Assembly (NCBI GenBank): GCA_000621425.1
Contig: KK211276.1
Span: 248,001 to 312,000, forward strand
Direction: 5' to 3'
Length of the DNA: 64,000 nucleotides
Origin: Lachnospiraceae bacterium AB2028
GTDB taxonomy: Bacteria; Bacillota; Clostridia; Lachnospirales; Lachnospiraceae
Shown: in pieces, positions 15,992-25,429 of the stretch
How positions within the stretch are numbered: position 1 is the first letter of the stretch
Layout: each line of letters starts with the position of its first letter
Notes under the pieces: model-generated
The model's input: the letters and a program-made list of their open reading frames with translations, nothing else
Database searches by the model: none
What the model was told of the DNA's origin: nothing
Position numbers and translations under genes: made by a program

Positions 15992-16779
15992 CGTTTACTC
16001 CCTTGACCATACAGTCCGCCCTTTAATCTGTGATAGAGAGCCGAAAACTTCCTGCTGTTCGCCAGTTTCTTTCTTAAAGGCTGCAGCGTTATTATCATTA
16101 TCAGCTCATATACCAAACATTTTTTTCCAAGGTATTTTCTTGTTATTATCTTATGTTCCCTGTCTGAAACTTTACTATTCTCACTGCTTTCCGAAAAACC
16201 GTCACCCATGTAATCAGCAATGGTAAACGGCATATGCACAGCAACTGCATCATATCTGTACATACATCTTAGGAAATGTTCATAGTCCGCCCTGACAACA
16301 AACCTTGTATCATACCCCTTTTTCTCAAATAGCTTTTTTGAATAAAAGCATACCTGATGGTTAGGGACATTCCTGAAACAAACAAAACTGGTGATATAGT
16401 CCGGTGCCACATCAGTACTGTCCAGTTTCCTTCTGTAAAGGTCACCGTAGAAAATATCTGCATTGGTACCGTTCATAAAATGAGCTACTCTTTCCAACAC
16501 TTTCTCATCAGCCAGATAGTCCCCGCAGTTAAGGAAATAATAATAGTCACCTGTAGCATATTTGCATGCCTGGTTCATGGCATTATAAATCGAGCGGTCT
16601 TTCTTTACTATCAGCCTGACTTTGGGTTCATCTTTTATTGCCTCTGTTGAACCATCCTCTGATCCGCCGTCCTTAACAATTATCTCGTAATCCTCATATG
16701 TCTGGGCCAACACGCTGTCTACTGTTTTTTTAAGTTCTTCTCCTGCATTCAGGCAAACAATTATAATTGAAAACTTCAT
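15988..16779 (-). CDS. GT2-family glycosyltransferase
   Basis: The 263-residue protein is a WcaA-like GT-A transferase: MKFSIIIVCLNAGEELKKTV, VKDGGSEDGS in place of the usual VDDGSTDG, and YYFLNCGDYL where the DxD would lie. The GSEDGS form is common in the colanic-acid-type subfamily. NCGDYL is a substituted DxD, so metal use may differ. It overlaps the following GT4 gene by four bases. Its specificity is not deducible. Confidence 0.88.
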   Translation of the reverse strand: MKFSIIIVCLNAGEELKKTVDSVLAQTYEDYEIIVKDGGSEDGSTEAIKDEPKVRLIVKKDRSIYNAMNQACKYATGDYYYFLNCGDYLADEKVLERVAHFMNGTNADIFYGDLYRRKLDSTDVAPDYITSFVCFRNVPNHQVCFYSKKLFEKKGYDTRFVVRADYEHFLRCMYRYDAVAVHMPFTIADYMGDGFSESSENSKVSDREHKIITRKYLGKKCLVYELIMIITLQPLRKKLANSRKFSALYHRLKGGLYGQGSKR

Positions 16780-16793
16780 AGCCCCTGACTCTC

Positions 16794-17933
16794 TTATTCC
16801 TGAATCAAAATATACTGTTCCATTTCAGGATAACCTATCATATCCGCGCTATCATAGGTTAGCCATGTTGAATATGGAAGTATCTTCACATTTTCAGCCG
16901 TTGCCTTATACATAAACATTGCGAAATATGCAACCGCACAAAATGTCACTCCCGCTACAAGCACCTTCTTTATGTTTAACTTAAACCCTTCTGACATCTT
17001 TATTAGTTCAGGTAGCAGTAACACCTGGGAAATGATCAAGTAATACCCAAGCCTCGATAAGAACGGCACAAAGCTAAAACATAAATAAAGCACCAGAGCC
17101 GCAACATTCATCTGAAAATAAAACCTTACAGATTCATTAATTTCCTGTTTCTTTCTGTACAGAATCATGACCACTATAGCAAGTGCAATTACCGCAGCCA
17201 CCCTAAGGATATTTATGACACTCATTCCACCACTTGCCAGATACTCCGGTTCATTCTTATAAGACGGATAAAGCCTTACAAAAAGCTCCATGTACCGGGA
17301 CTTAAACACGAGTCCGCTTATACCCGCAATCACTATCAGCACATAATGATAAATCTGCCACCGCATCCTGCATACAGGGTAAATAAGCAGTACCGCAATA
17401 GCTGTCTTGTGGAAAAGTGCTGCGACAAGCACAGCCAATATAAACTTTACATACTGCCTGTCCCTTACGAACCTCATGGCATAGAATACGATTGCCAGAG
17501 CCATGTAATACCTGACGGTATTATAAGTCTGAAAATACAGCCCATATGCCATGAAGAGCATGAACGACATTCCGAAATCGTTGCTCTGCTCATACAAGGC
17601 TTTCAAAAAGAAAAGTATGGTCACAAAAGCAAAGAGTGCGAAAAGTATCAGGAAATACTCCTCATCAAAAAACTTATACACATACTTTGCCGCAGCATTA
17701 AAGCCAGGCTCTGTCACCACGAATATGTCCCTGTATGAATCATGGAAATGATATATGTAGGTCCGGTAATCATTTCCCGTATATATCCTTAAAGCTGACG
17801 CCAGAAAAAGTATCCAGAATATAATGGACAGTCTTATCCTGTTAGCCAGTTCATGACCTTCCCTGTCACGTACACTGAATGCGACGAAACATGAAACAAG
17901 CGCTATGATAAAATACAATACATAGCCTGCCAT
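16794..17933 (-). CDS. EpsG-family polysaccharide polymerase
   Basis: This 379-residue integral membrane protein has about ten hydrophobic segments and belongs to the EpsG / Wzy-like family, which polymerises lipid-linked repeat units at the outer face of the membrane. Visible hallmarks are RIYTGNDYRTYIYHFHDS, VTEPGFNAAAKYVYKFF and TYNTVRYYMALAIVFYAMRFVRDRQYVKF, followed by LFHKTAIAVLLIYP. This arrangement (TGxDY, then ExG, then R-x-Y-x-A and F-H-x-TA) is standard for EpsG. It lies in the middle of the glycosyltransferase genes, as expected for a polymerase. Confidence 0.88.
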   Translation of the reverse strand: MAGYVLYFIIALVSCFVAFSVRDREGHELANRIRLSIIFWILFLASALRIYTGNDYRTYIYHFHDSYRDIFVVTEPGFNAAAKYVYKFFDEEYFLILFALFAFVTILFFLKALYEQSNDFGMSFMLFMAYGLYFQTYNTVRYYMALAIVFYAMRFVRDRQYVKFILAVLVAALFHKTAIAVLLIYPVCRMRWQIYHYVLIVIAGISGLVFKSRYMELFVRLYPSYKNEPEYLASGGMSVINILRVAAVIALAIVVMILYRKKQEINESVRFYFQMNVAALVLYLCFSFVPFLSRLGYYLIISQVLLLPELIKMSEGFKLNIKKVLVAGVTFCAVAYFAMFMYKATAENVKILPYSTWLTYDSADMIGYPEMEQYILIQE

Positions 17934-17936
17934 ACC

Positions 17937-18746
17937 TCATCTTCCTCCGCTGCTTTTATCAAGCTTTTTCCCCTTACGGATGCCGGCACATAGTAACGAT
18001 AGCGCCTTAACAGCATTGACGTCTCTGCACATAACCTTTCTCTTGGTTATCACAAACCTGAATCCCCATATAACAGCCGCCCATCTGTATAGGAAATGGT
18101 AAAGCACCCCCCTGTCAAAAAAGAACTTTTCATTGTAGCCCTTAAACCAGGTGGAATCCCTGAATTCTTCTTTCCCAAGTTTCACCGGCACAGCCACTAT
18201 CTTAAGTCCATTTCTTAAGCAGTCCATAAAGAAAAGGGAATCTTCACCGTTACTGTAGGGAGCACCGCCTCCGAATAAAAGTGAAAACTTAACTCCGGCT
18301 TTTTTTAAGCTTGAAAGCCTTGCTGCCGCACTGTAAGCAGGATACCTTCCACTGTTGAACCTTCCAACCTTCGTCCGCTTGTCTATCCAATATGTCCGTC
18401 TTCGTTCATCAACTTCGATATTAAAAAGTATGATGTCGGCATCGGCATTCTCCGCAAAGGCTTTCAGAATCTTTTTATCATAGCCTTTGTCATATATTAT
18501 ATCTTCGTCAGAAAAAAGAACTATCTCTCCTTCTGCCTTGGACAAAGCCTTATTTCTTGACGCACCTACGCCTCTGTCGGTATTTTCAAAAATCCTGACC
18601 GTATTGCCATTATCAAGTCTGACCGCACGCTTATCATTATGATCGGTCTGATTTATGATCACTGCATCAGAGCCAAGATTCATTCTGCCGATAAGCTGCT
18701 CAGGATCATTATTCAGTGCAGATACCAGTACCTCAAACTTTTTCAT
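17937..18746 (-). CDS. GT2-like glycosyltransferase
   Basis: The 269-residue protein is a divergent GT-A transferase. The N-terminus reads KKFEVLVSALNNDPEQLIGRM, followed by VIINQTDHNDKR, GVGASRNKALSKAEGEIVLFSDEDIIYDKGYDK and an acidic SDED motif that fits the metal-binding DxD. A later FGGGAPYSNGEDSLFFMDCL segment fits the acceptor-side ED motif of the GT2 fold. It is separated by three bases from the polymerase gene and one base from the chain-length gene. The protein is complete, but its sugar is unknown. Confidence 0.82.
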   Translation of the reverse strand: MKKFEVLVSALNNDPEQLIGRMNLGSDAVIINQTDHNDKRAVRLDNGNTVRIFENTDRGVGASRNKALSKAEGEIVLFSDEDIIYDKGYDKKILKAFAENADADIILFNIEVDERRRTYWIDKRTKVGRFNSGRYPAYSAAARLSSLKKAGVKFSLLFGGGAPYSNGEDSLFFMDCLRNGLKIVAVPVKLGKEEFRDSTWFKGYNEKFFFDRGVLYHFLYRWAAVIWGFRFVITKRKVMCRDVNAVKALSLLCAGIRKGKKLDKSSGGR

Positions 18747-18747
18747 A

Positions 18748-19755
18748 TCACAAATATGTCTTAGTATAGAGTGTATAAAAACTCTGTTCTACATCAGCTA
18801 TAACAATAGCCTTACATTCAGTATCCTTTATCTTTATACTGTTTAAGGCATTTTCCAAATCCGATCTGCCACATCCCCACGGAACCACCAGCACCGTCTC
18901 TTTCCCAGTCTCATTAAGCTTACCTTCCGCAATGTCCAGCTTATTAATAAGTTTTTCCTGAAGTTCTTTGTCCGCAGCGTATGCTCCTGCAAAGGAAATC
19001 TTTAAACCATCGGACTGTGAACAAATCTCTTTAAGGTTTGTTTTCAATTCTGATCCAGCATTCTCACAAGCCTCCCCCTTTGCTCCCACTTTAAACAGAA
19101 CTCCTGCCACAGGTACAGCTGTATATTCCTTAACATCCGATGAAACCCTTATAGAATCATCCAGTGAATATTTGAGCATCATGATAAGAACGCCGAATAT
19201 AATACCTACTACAGCTCCTGCTGTTGCAAACCTTCCATAGTACCCTCTAACCTTAAGCTCTATTGCAGACTCGCGGTTCCATGTTTCTATCGAAGTAAAG
19301 CCCTCAGTACTGTTGCCAAAATCAGCCAGAGCCTCTCCTATGGCATCCTGGCACCTGTCGGCCTTCTCTGCATCCCCCATGTCCACATATACCTTTATCA
19401 TCTTTATATCCGACATTGTTGGAATACTTGTTGCAGCTGCCACTTCTTCCTTGGTCAAGTCCAGTTTCTGTGCTGCCACACCTGCGATACGGTCAGTATC
19501 CAACACATCGTTCCAGGTGTAGTCATTATAATAATGCACTATAGTTCCATCATTATCAGCATCAAAAGTTATGTAATAAAGCGCTTCACTCCTATAAAGT
19601 TTTTCACCATGAACAACCCTTACCCGCACAATATCTGCAATAAAAAACAGCGCCGCACCTGCTACAGCAGAAATAAGCAGCGTAATAATAAGTTTCTGCC
19701 AGCACAGAAGCAAAAACCTTTTCATATCGAAATTCCCATTCGTCGCTGTCTTCAT
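18748..19755 (-). CDS. Polysaccharide chain-length regulator (Wzz/CapA-like), no kinase
   Basis: The 335-residue protein is a polysaccharide co-polymerase with two membrane helices (about residues 16-38 and 190-210) flanking an extracytoplasmic region with DRIAGVAAQKLDLTKEEV and ETWNRESAIELKVRGYYG. The cytoplasmic tail of about 120 residues resembles a BY-kinase domain but lacks any Walker A P-loop (VPWGCGRSDLENAL stands where one might expect a nucleotide motif). No separate kinase gene is adjacent. ATG 19755 follows GGAGG only three bases away. An alternative TTG at 19773 is coupled to the upstream stop, so the start is uncertain. Confidence 0.78.
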   Translation of the reverse strand: MKTATNGNFDMKRFLLLCWQKLIITLLISAVAGAALFFIADIVRVRVVHGEKLYRSEALYYITFDADNDGTIVHYYNDYTWNDVLDTDRIAGVAAQKLDLTKEEVAAATSIPTMSDIKMIKVYVDMGDAEKADRCQDAIGEALADFGNSTEGFTSIETWNRESAIELKVRGYYGRFATAGAVVGIIFGVLIMMLKYSLDDSIRVSSDVKEYTAVPVAGVLFKVGAKGEACENAGSELKTNLKEICSQSDGLKISFAGAYAADKELQEKLINKLDIAEGKLNETGKETVLVVPWGCGRSDLENALNSIKIKDTECKAIVIADVEQSFYTLYTKTYL

Positions 19756-19769
19756 TTTCCTCCGTTTTT

Positions 19770-21179
19770 TCAAACTTCCTCTTTCGAATCTTCAGCTCCA
19801 TTACCGCTGTTATGCTCAGCAGTTATCTGGCCGCTCTCTACGCCTTCTGTACTGTCAGGCGATAGAAGTACCTTCAGAGTTAATAGCATAAGTTTAAGGT
19901 CAAGCCACACAGAATAATTCTCTATGTAAGCAAGATCCAGTTTTAATTTGTCATAGGGCGTGGTGTTATATTTGCCATATACCTGGGCATAGCCTGCAAG
20001 ACCAGCCTTAACCTTCATCCTAAAAACAAACTCCGGCATTTCCTTTGTATACTGCTCTATTATCTCCGGCCGTTCAGGACGCGGGCCTATAAAAGACATG
20101 TCCCCCTTAAGAATATTGAAAAGCTGGGGCAATTCATCAAAACGGATCGTGCGGATCACCTTTCCCACAGGAGTAATTCGATCATCACCTTTTGACGCCA
20201 GACGAGCCACGCCGTCCTTCTCAGCATCTACGCGCATACTGCGGAATTTATATATTTCAAACTTCTTTGCGCCAATGGTGCATCTGGTCTGGTGGTAAAG
20301 TATCGGTCCACCATCATAGCACTTTATGATGATTGCCGTGATCAACATGAACGGTGATGTAAAGATTATCAACAGTAATGAACATACTACATCAATACAT
20401 CTCTTTGCCAAGCGCTGCTCCACTGTCAGGGCATATTCTCTTATAAAATAGATTGGAGTATCAAAGATATGAAGTTCATCCGTCCCCTTAACAAGTACAT
20501 CCGAAATCTTCGGCATCACATATACACGAATGGACCTACCATAGCAGTACTTAAGCAGCTGGTTTCTTTTGCCCGTGGGTATATCCCATATGATCATACC
20601 ATCATAACGTTTCTCTATCTCTTCAGTAATGGCTTCCAGGCCTTCGGATATCGTCATCTTTTTGCATATCCTGTATTTATCCGGCCGACTTCCAAACTTT
20701 CTCTCTATATCATCTGTAGGTCTGTCCCCGGATACAAGCAGCAAATTCCTCGGTGGAAAAAGACCGGAACAGATCAGGTTAGATATGGCAGTCCATACCG
20801 CGATCCACACAACCTGCACACCTATCAGTATAAACATTGGCACCACGTCAGTGATTAGCTTTGTGTACATAAGCGAGAGTACGGCATACATGATCACATC
20901 CGTACCTAAAGTAGAAAAAACCTGTGAAAAGAACACAGCCCAGGTTTTGAGATATCCGATCCTCATGCCGCCGTACATCTCCGATACCAGCAGAAGTATA
21001 ATGGCATAAATGGCAATAAGAAGCAGGTCACCCTTGATCCAGAATCTTATCTGACGTGCTTCCATCATAGGCTTATAGTATTGATACCATACAAAAACAA
21101 AGCCGGCTGTCTGCACAGCAAGCCCCACCAGCGACAAAAACAGTCTTATAATCCTTCTGGATGTCTCTAGCTTTTTCAT
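19770..21179 (-). CDS. Priming sugar-phosphate transferase (WbaP/WcaJ type)
   Basis: The 469-residue polyprenyl-phosphate sugar phosphotransferase starts exopolysaccharide synthesis by moving a hexose-1-phosphate to undecaprenyl phosphate. It has four to five N-terminal membrane helices, a cytoplasmic nucleotide-binding-like segment with LVSGDRPTDDIE, and the C-terminal catalytic domain: KRCIDVVCSLLLIIFTSPFM, YKFRSMRVDAEKDG, RTIRFDELPQLFNILKGDM and FIGPRPERPEIIEQY, with AGLAGYAQVYGKYNTTP near the end. It is the first committed enzyme of this cluster. It ends in a long acidic tail of about 25 residues. Confidence 0.95.
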   Translation of the reverse strand: MKKLETSRRIIRLFLSLVGLAVQTAGFVFVWYQYYKPMMEARQIRFWIKGDLLLIAIYAIILLLVSEMYGGMRIGYLKTWAVFFSQVFSTLGTDVIMYAVLSLMYTKLITDVVPMFILIGVQVVWIAVWTAISNLICSGLFPPRNLLLVSGDRPTDDIERKFGSRPDKYRICKKMTISEGLEAITEEIEKRYDGMIIWDIPTGKRNQLLKYCYGRSIRVYVMPKISDVLVKGTDELHIFDTPIYFIREYALTVEQRLAKRCIDVVCSLLLIIFTSPFMLITAIIIKCYDGGPILYHQTRCTIGAKKFEIYKFRSMRVDAEKDGVARLASKGDDRITPVGKVIRTIRFDELPQLFNILKGDMSFIGPRPERPEIIEQYTKEMPEFVFRMKVKAGLAGYAQVYGKYNTTPYDKLKLDLAYIENYSVWLDLKLMLLTLKVLLSPDSTEGVESGQITAEHNSGNGAEDSKEEV

Positions 21180-21220
21180 TCAAATATCCCTATGTTATGT
21201 TAACTCGTATTATAACAAAT

Positions 21221-21976
21221 CTAAAGTCGCCTTACAACCGCACGAAAAGCCCAGCCAATGAAAAGAACACAGCTATACGGCAGGGACAAATGCTCACATT
21301 TCCTATATAAGTTCCATATCCGTCGCAACGCTTCTACCTTGTCCGATGAAAGACTGTTGCCACTTATACGATATATTACATACACTTTGTTAATTCCGTA
21401 TGCCGTAATACCACGCTTTAACACTTTCCACCAGGAAGCAGTATCCTCGCTCTTTATATGCGGCATATATACCAATTCCTTACCAACATATGCAAGATCA
21501 AACATTACCGTAGATGTAAAAATCACCGTCCTGGATAAGGCCCTTTTGTAATCCAGCGTCTTAGGCACGCGCACTACTTTCCCAGTTCCCTTGCAGTCAG
21601 TATCGCCGAATTCATATGCAGTAAATGTAAATACAGCACCTTTTTTTTGCATGAATGCCAGCTGTTCCTCAAGCTTATGTCTGCTCCATACATCATCAGC
21701 ATCAAGGTAGGCAAGATAGCGCCCCCTTGCGGCTGCTATGCCTGCATTTCTGGCATAAGATGCCCCGTGATCACCTTCATTTTTTATCAATCTGATACGT
21801 TTATCAGAATCAGCAAGTTTCTTTAGTATCTCCGGTGACCTGTCTGTCGATGCATCATCAACCAGTATCAGCTCCCAGTCCTTATATGACTGCCGCTTAA
21901 CGGAGGTCACACTCTGAAGTAGATATTTTTCTGCATTATGAACAGGCATAACTACACTTATAAGACCATCAACCAT
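21221..21976 (-). CDS. GT2-family glycosyltransferase
   Basis: This GT-A transferase (251 residues) begins MVDGLISVVMPVHNAEKYLL and contains VDDASTDRSPEIL, ASYARNAGIAAARGRYLAYL and DADDVWSRHKLEEQL. These are textbook GT2 motifs, including the DxD. A longer frame opens at 22039, but the ATG at 21976 has a GAGG site and overlaps the previous stop by only eight bases, so I use it. The protein is shorter than many GT2 enzymes but complete. Confidence 0.9.
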   Translation of the reverse strand: MVDGLISVVMPVHNAEKYLLQSVTSVKRQSYKDWELILVDDASTDRSPEILKKLADSDKRIRLIKNEGDHGASYARNAGIAAARGRYLAYLDADDVWSRHKLEEQLAFMQKKGAVFTFTAYEFGDTDCKGTGKVVRVPKTLDYKRALSRTVIFTSTVMFDLAYVGKELVYMPHIKSEDTASWWKVLKRGITAYGINKVYVIYRISGNSLSSDKVEALRRIWNLYRKCEHLSLPYSCVLFIGWAFRAVVRRL

Positions 21977-22847
21977 TACATTCTTCCTCTCTCGCATAAC
22001 AGATATAAGACTCATTTTCGGAGTATACGGCGTATCCATTTAAGTCAAGTTCTGCCAGTTCATCCGTTTCGTCGTTTTCCTCCACGTCATGTTTAGTTTC
22101 TTCATCAGTTTCTTTTTCAAGGACGATCAGCGTAACTCCGCATGAATCTGCTATAGCCGTAATACTCTCAACATCATATGTAACTTCATGCATCGCCCTA
22201 TATGCGTTCTTCTGCTCCTCACTATAGATAACGCCGTGTACCATACTTTTATTGCCTTCAAATATGTCACGCCCATAAAGCACGCAGACGCTTGTATCAT
22301 GTCTTCGCACAGTTTCCATTACATCATCCGATGAAAGGAGCAGCAGGGAATCCGCACCTTTATCCTCAATGTAGCGTTCCACCATTTCCATTGCGATATA
22401 AGCTTTTCCTTCAGTATATACGCCTTCAGCACTTGCAGGGATAAAACTTCTCTCCGTATATGCCGTTGCTCCAGCCAGAAACATTATTACAAGAAATGCT
22501 GCGCCCAGTTTCATGATATTCCTGCTATCCTTTATTGAATCGGATATCAGATACACAGTTCCCATAAATACCAATGTAACAGGCAAAAACCACAAATGTG
22601 CCCCCAGAACGGTCAGTCCCGGTAGATAGAGACTACAGAAATCACTGTAAAATGGCGTTATTACCATTATCAGCATAACCGTAGCATAAACAAATAAAAA
22701 CCTGATTCTTCTTGAAACCCTGTCCTTGGAATACCATAACGCAAGCAAACCGGCAAGAAAAAGTCCGCTGAGTCCCGCGCTTGTACCGGCACTCTCCAGG
22801 GTGTCCCTCATGGTACGGAAGATATCGAATATACTTTCAAAATTCAT
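21969..22847 (-). CDS. Membrane protein of the polysaccharide locus, unknown function
   Basis: The 292-residue protein has about four to five hydrophobic segments in the first 140 residues (SAGLSGLFLAGLLALWYSKD, FLFVYATVMLIMVITPFYSD, LTVLGAHLWFLPVTLVFM, KLGAAFLVIMFLAGATAYTE). A soluble, Glu/Asp-rich C-terminal half follows with LLLLSSDDVMETVRRHDTSV. I recognise no catalytic motif. It overlaps the next upstream membrane gene by four bases and the downstream GT2 gene by eight, so the three form a coupled set. The extracytoplasmic C-terminal region could bind or modify the glycan; this is a guess. Confidence 0.7.
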   Translation of the reverse strand: MNFESIFDIFRTMRDTLESAGTSAGLSGLFLAGLLALWYSKDRVSRRIRFLFVYATVMLIMVITPFYSDFCSLYLPGLTVLGAHLWFLPVTLVFMGTVYLISDSIKDSRNIMKLGAAFLVIMFLAGATAYTERSFIPASAEGVYTEGKAYIAMEMVERYIEDKGADSLLLLSSDDVMETVRRHDTSVCVLYGRDIFEGNKSMVHGVIYSEEQKNAYRAMHEVTYDVESITAIADSCGVTLIVLEKETDEETKHDVEENDETDELAELDLNGYAVYSENESYICYAREEECNG

Positions 22848-23857
22848 CTTCCCGCCCCCGTTTTTACATTTCTAACCCAGCCGTGCTTACGTGCCAGGTC
22901 GCCCCATATTATGATCATTGCGCTGACCACAGTAACAACAATAAGCGGAATAAAGCCCCTTATCACACTTGTTACCCCAAGCGATGCAATATATGTCAGT
23001 ACAAGATATGCAATACATACATGGTCCCTGTCCCTTAAAATCCTGCAACAAAGATATGCTGTGTATGGCACAAATACGCTAAAGATGATCACTTCAGGTC
23101 TGAAGCCGCAATGCATCTGATAATAATATATCCCACTGGTAGAAATAGATCCGCATATATTAAGTGTTCCTATCACAACATAAAGAATGCTCTTTTTTCT
23201 TTTCCCATCTTCTGTTTTATCGCATAGAAGATCTATCCACATGCCATAGGCCATATAAGAAAACAGAAGTACTATCACCGGAACTGCACGGTACATCAGC
23301 GCCTCTGTTTTAAAATCCGTCAGGTACGCAAGCATAGCATAATATGAATCCAGCTCCGGAATACGTCCAAGAAAGTTTATACTGTATCCCTCAGAGATTC
23401 CCGTTCCCGGATCCGTGACATGGAGCCGTCCGTCGGAAATGATCGTCAGAACCGAGACCTTAACATTATCCTCGGAAATGTCAGGAGCTATAAAAAATAT
23501 TAATGCGAACTGCAACAGGAGCATCGCAACTGCAAAAAGAAAAATATTCGGTATATTTACATCAGAATACCATTTTTTAGGCGTTCTCTTCCGATAAAGG
23601 ATAATATTAGATGCAATAAGGATTGCTCCCAGAATCACAACATATATCCTGACTATCAGAGTAAAACCAATCCCGCAATATGATGCAATAAGAGCCAAAA
23701 TATCCCATATTACAAAAAGGAGAAACATCCCATTAAGGCATGTTTCCCCTTTATTTGCCGGTATATGATTCCTTTTATTTACCTTGAATAAAACTTCCGG
23801 CAGCCTGCCCGAAAAATAAGCAACAATGATCATGAATACCGGAAGTATATAGACCAT
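22844..23857 (-). CDS. Polytopic membrane protein (DUF6077-like), unknown function
   Basis: The 337-residue protein has eight to nine hydrophobic helices and a central soluble loop with LHVTDPGTGISEGYSINFLG. It resembles uncharacterised membrane proteins in polysaccharide loci of Clostridia, possibly DUF6077, though I cannot confirm the family. It is not a typical Wzx flippase: I see no MATE-like repeat, and the helix number is smaller. It might be a membrane-bound GT-C-like enzyme: the region after the first helices resembles the loop of such enzymes, but no DE/ED motif is clear. It overlaps the following gene as ATGA. Confidence 0.65.
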   Translation of the reverse strand: MVYILPVFMIIVAYFSGRLPEVLFKVNKRNHIPANKGETCLNGMFLLFVIWDILALIASYCGIGFTLIVRIYVVILGAILIASNIILYRKRTPKKWYSDVNIPNIFLFAVAMLLLQFALIFFIAPDISEDNVKVSVLTIISDGRLHVTDPGTGISEGYSINFLGRIPELDSYYAMLAYLTDFKTEALMYRAVPVIVLLFSYMAYGMWIDLLCDKTEDGKRKKSILYVVIGTLNICGSISTSGIYYYQMHCGFRPEVIIFSVFVPYTAYLCCRILRDRDHVCIAYLVLTYIASLGVTSVIRGFIPLIVVTVVSAMIIIWGDLARKHGWVRNVKTGAGR

Positions 23858-23860
23858 ATA

Positions 23861-24805
23861 TTACATTCCTCTCGCCTGTTCCACATTTTCCTTAAACCAG
23901 TCGTAAGCAAGCTTAACACCTTCTTCAAGGTCCACTTTGTGATGGAAACCAAGGTTGTGGAGCTTTGTGACATCGGTAAGTTTCCTGGGAGTTCCGTCCG
24001 GCATATCACTATTCCATACAATATCGCCTTCAAATCCTACAGTCTTCTTTACAAGCTCTGCAAGTTCCTTTATGGTAAGCTCCTTGCCGGTTCCGATATT
24101 CACATGCTGCTCACCGTCATAATTCTCAAGAAGGAATACGCATGCATCTGCCATATCGTCAACATACAGGAATTCGCGAAGAGGTGAACCTGTTCCCCAA
24201 AGCTCTACGGTTGCTGCACCGCTCTTCTTAGCCTCATGGAACTTCCTTATCATGGCAGGAAGAACATGGGATCCCTGTAACTCGTAATTGTCGTAAGGTC
24301 CGTAAAGATTAGTAGGCATGCAGCTTATGAAATTATCGCCATACTGCTTTTTGAAAAAACGGCACATTTCAAGGCCAGATATCTTTGCGATAGCATATGC
24401 CTCATTCGTAGGCTCAAGGGGACCTGTAAGAAGTGCATCCTCGGGAATGGGCTGGGGAGCCATCTTAGGATAAATGCAGGTACTTCCAAGGAAAAGAAGT
24501 TTCTTCACCTTGTAGTCATGGCAGCACTTGATAACATTGCACTGAATCTGCATATTCTCATACGCGAAATCAGCAGGAGCTGTGTTGTTTGCATTTATTC
24601 CGCCCACCTTAGCTGCGGCAAGCACAACTATGTCAGGCTTCTCAGCCTCAAAAAATGCACGAACATCAGCCTGTTCCTTAAGGTCAAGCTCCTTATGTGT
24701 CCTGCCTATGATATTCTCATAGCCGTTTCTTTTTAATGAACGGACGATTGCTGAGCCAACCAGTCCCCTGTGACCTGCTACATAGATTTTGTCTGTTTTT
24801 TCCAT
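23861..24805 (-). CDS. fcl: GDP-L-fucose synthase
   Basis: The 314-residue extended SDR enzyme epimerises and reduces GDP-4-keto-6-deoxymannose to GDP-L-fucose with NADPH. It has the Rossmann [14 protein letters not shown] motif, [35 protein letters not shown] (the Tyr-x3-Lys catalytic pair), and [16 protein letters not shown]. The start at 24805 is used because AAAGGA lies at good spacing; an upstream ATG at 24829 also exists. The partner GDP-mannose dehydratase (gmd) is not in the window, so the precursor must come from elsewhere. It indicates fucose in the polymer. Confidence 0.92.
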   Translation of the reverse strand: MEKTDKIYVAGHRGLVGSAIVRSLKRNGYENIIGRTHKELDLKEQADVRAFFEAEKPDIVVLAAAKVGGINANNTAPADFAYENMQIQCNVIKCCHDYKVKKLLFLGSTCIYPKMAPQPIPEDALLTGPLEPTNEAYAIAKISGLEMCRFFKKQYGDNFISCMPTNLYGPYDNYELQGSHVLPAMIRKFHEAKKSGAATVELWGTGSPLREFLYVDDMADACVFLLENYDGEQHVNIGTGKELTIKELAELVKKTVGFEGDIVWNSDMPDGTPRKLTDVTKLHNLGFHHKVDLEEGVKLAYDWFKENVEQARGM

Positions 24806-24854
24806 TTCCAATGTCCTTTCCAATGTCATTCCATAAATTATGATATTTTGTTTG

Positions 24855-24883
24855 TTGTATTTTTATCCGTATACTCTTATAAT
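24855..24883 (+). promoter_or_regulatory. Promoter of the DUF212 gene
   Basis: On the plus strand a consensus -10 TATAAT (24878-24883) is 17 bases from TTGTAT (24855-24860). It lies in the divergent gap between fcl and the DUF212 gene. Confidence 0.6.
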
Positions 24884-24946
24884 ATTAAAGTTAGTTTTTT
24901 AGAAGAATATTACATGTCCGTAAGTGTTCGTTTGGAGGCACTACTG

Positions 24947-25426
24947 ATGGAGTTTTTTACAGAGCTTATACACAACCCTATAATACTTTCAGCAGCAGGT
25001 GGCTGGTTCGTTGCACAGATTTCAAAAACAATCCTGCATACTGTAATGACCAGAAACTTTGATGCAGAGCGTTTAGTCGGAACAGGCGGAATGCCCAGTT
25101 CGCACTCTGCTACTGTATGCGGTCTTGCTACTGCCGTATGCTATCAGTACGGGGCAGGCGGTGTGGAATTCGCTCTTGCTGCCGCTTTTGCAATGATCGT
25201 AATGTACGATGCCCTCGGTGTAAGGCGCCAGGCCGGTAAGCAGGCCAGTGTGCTGAATGAGATGATCGACACCATCAGCAAGATGGGTATTGATACCGAT
25301 ATATCCGCAGAAGATAAGCTCAAGGAATTCGTCGGCCACTCTCCCATTCAGGTAGCAGTGGGTGCAATAGTCGGCATACTCATCGCACTGTTAGTTTGCA
25401 ACCTTCTTCCTGCAATGCCTGTGTAA
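24947..25426 (+). CDS. DUF212 / divergent PAP2-family membrane protein
   Basis: This 159-residue membrane protein is a divergent member of the phosphatidic acid phosphatase type 2 group. It has the motif GTGGMPSSHSATVCGLATAV and the later YDALGVRRQAGKQASVLNEM, both typical of DUF212. Three or four hydrophobic segments are visible, including a C-terminal VAVGAIVGILIALLVCNLL. The substrate is unknown; a lipid-phosphate or pyrophosphate phosphatase is possible because of the SSHS motif. The ATG at 24947 has GGAGG eight bases upstream, so the longer reading frame opening at 24770 is rejected. It is one of only two genes on the plus strand and ends three bases from rfbD on the other strand. Confidence 0.88.
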   Translation: MEFFTELIHNPIILSAAGGWFVAQISKTILHTVMTRNFDAERLVGTGGMPSSHSATVCGLATAVCYQYGAGGVEFALAAAFAMIVMYDALGVRRQAGKQASVLNEMIDTISKMGIDTDISAEDKLKEFVGHSPIQVAVGAIVGILIALLVCNLLPAMPV

Positions 25427-25429
25427 AAA

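Noticed and set aside
24791-24830. Direct repeat CATTGGAAAGGACATTGGAAA at the fcl start
   Set aside because: It is a short duplicated run of about nine bases around the ribosome binding site, with no sign of a mobile element or operator.
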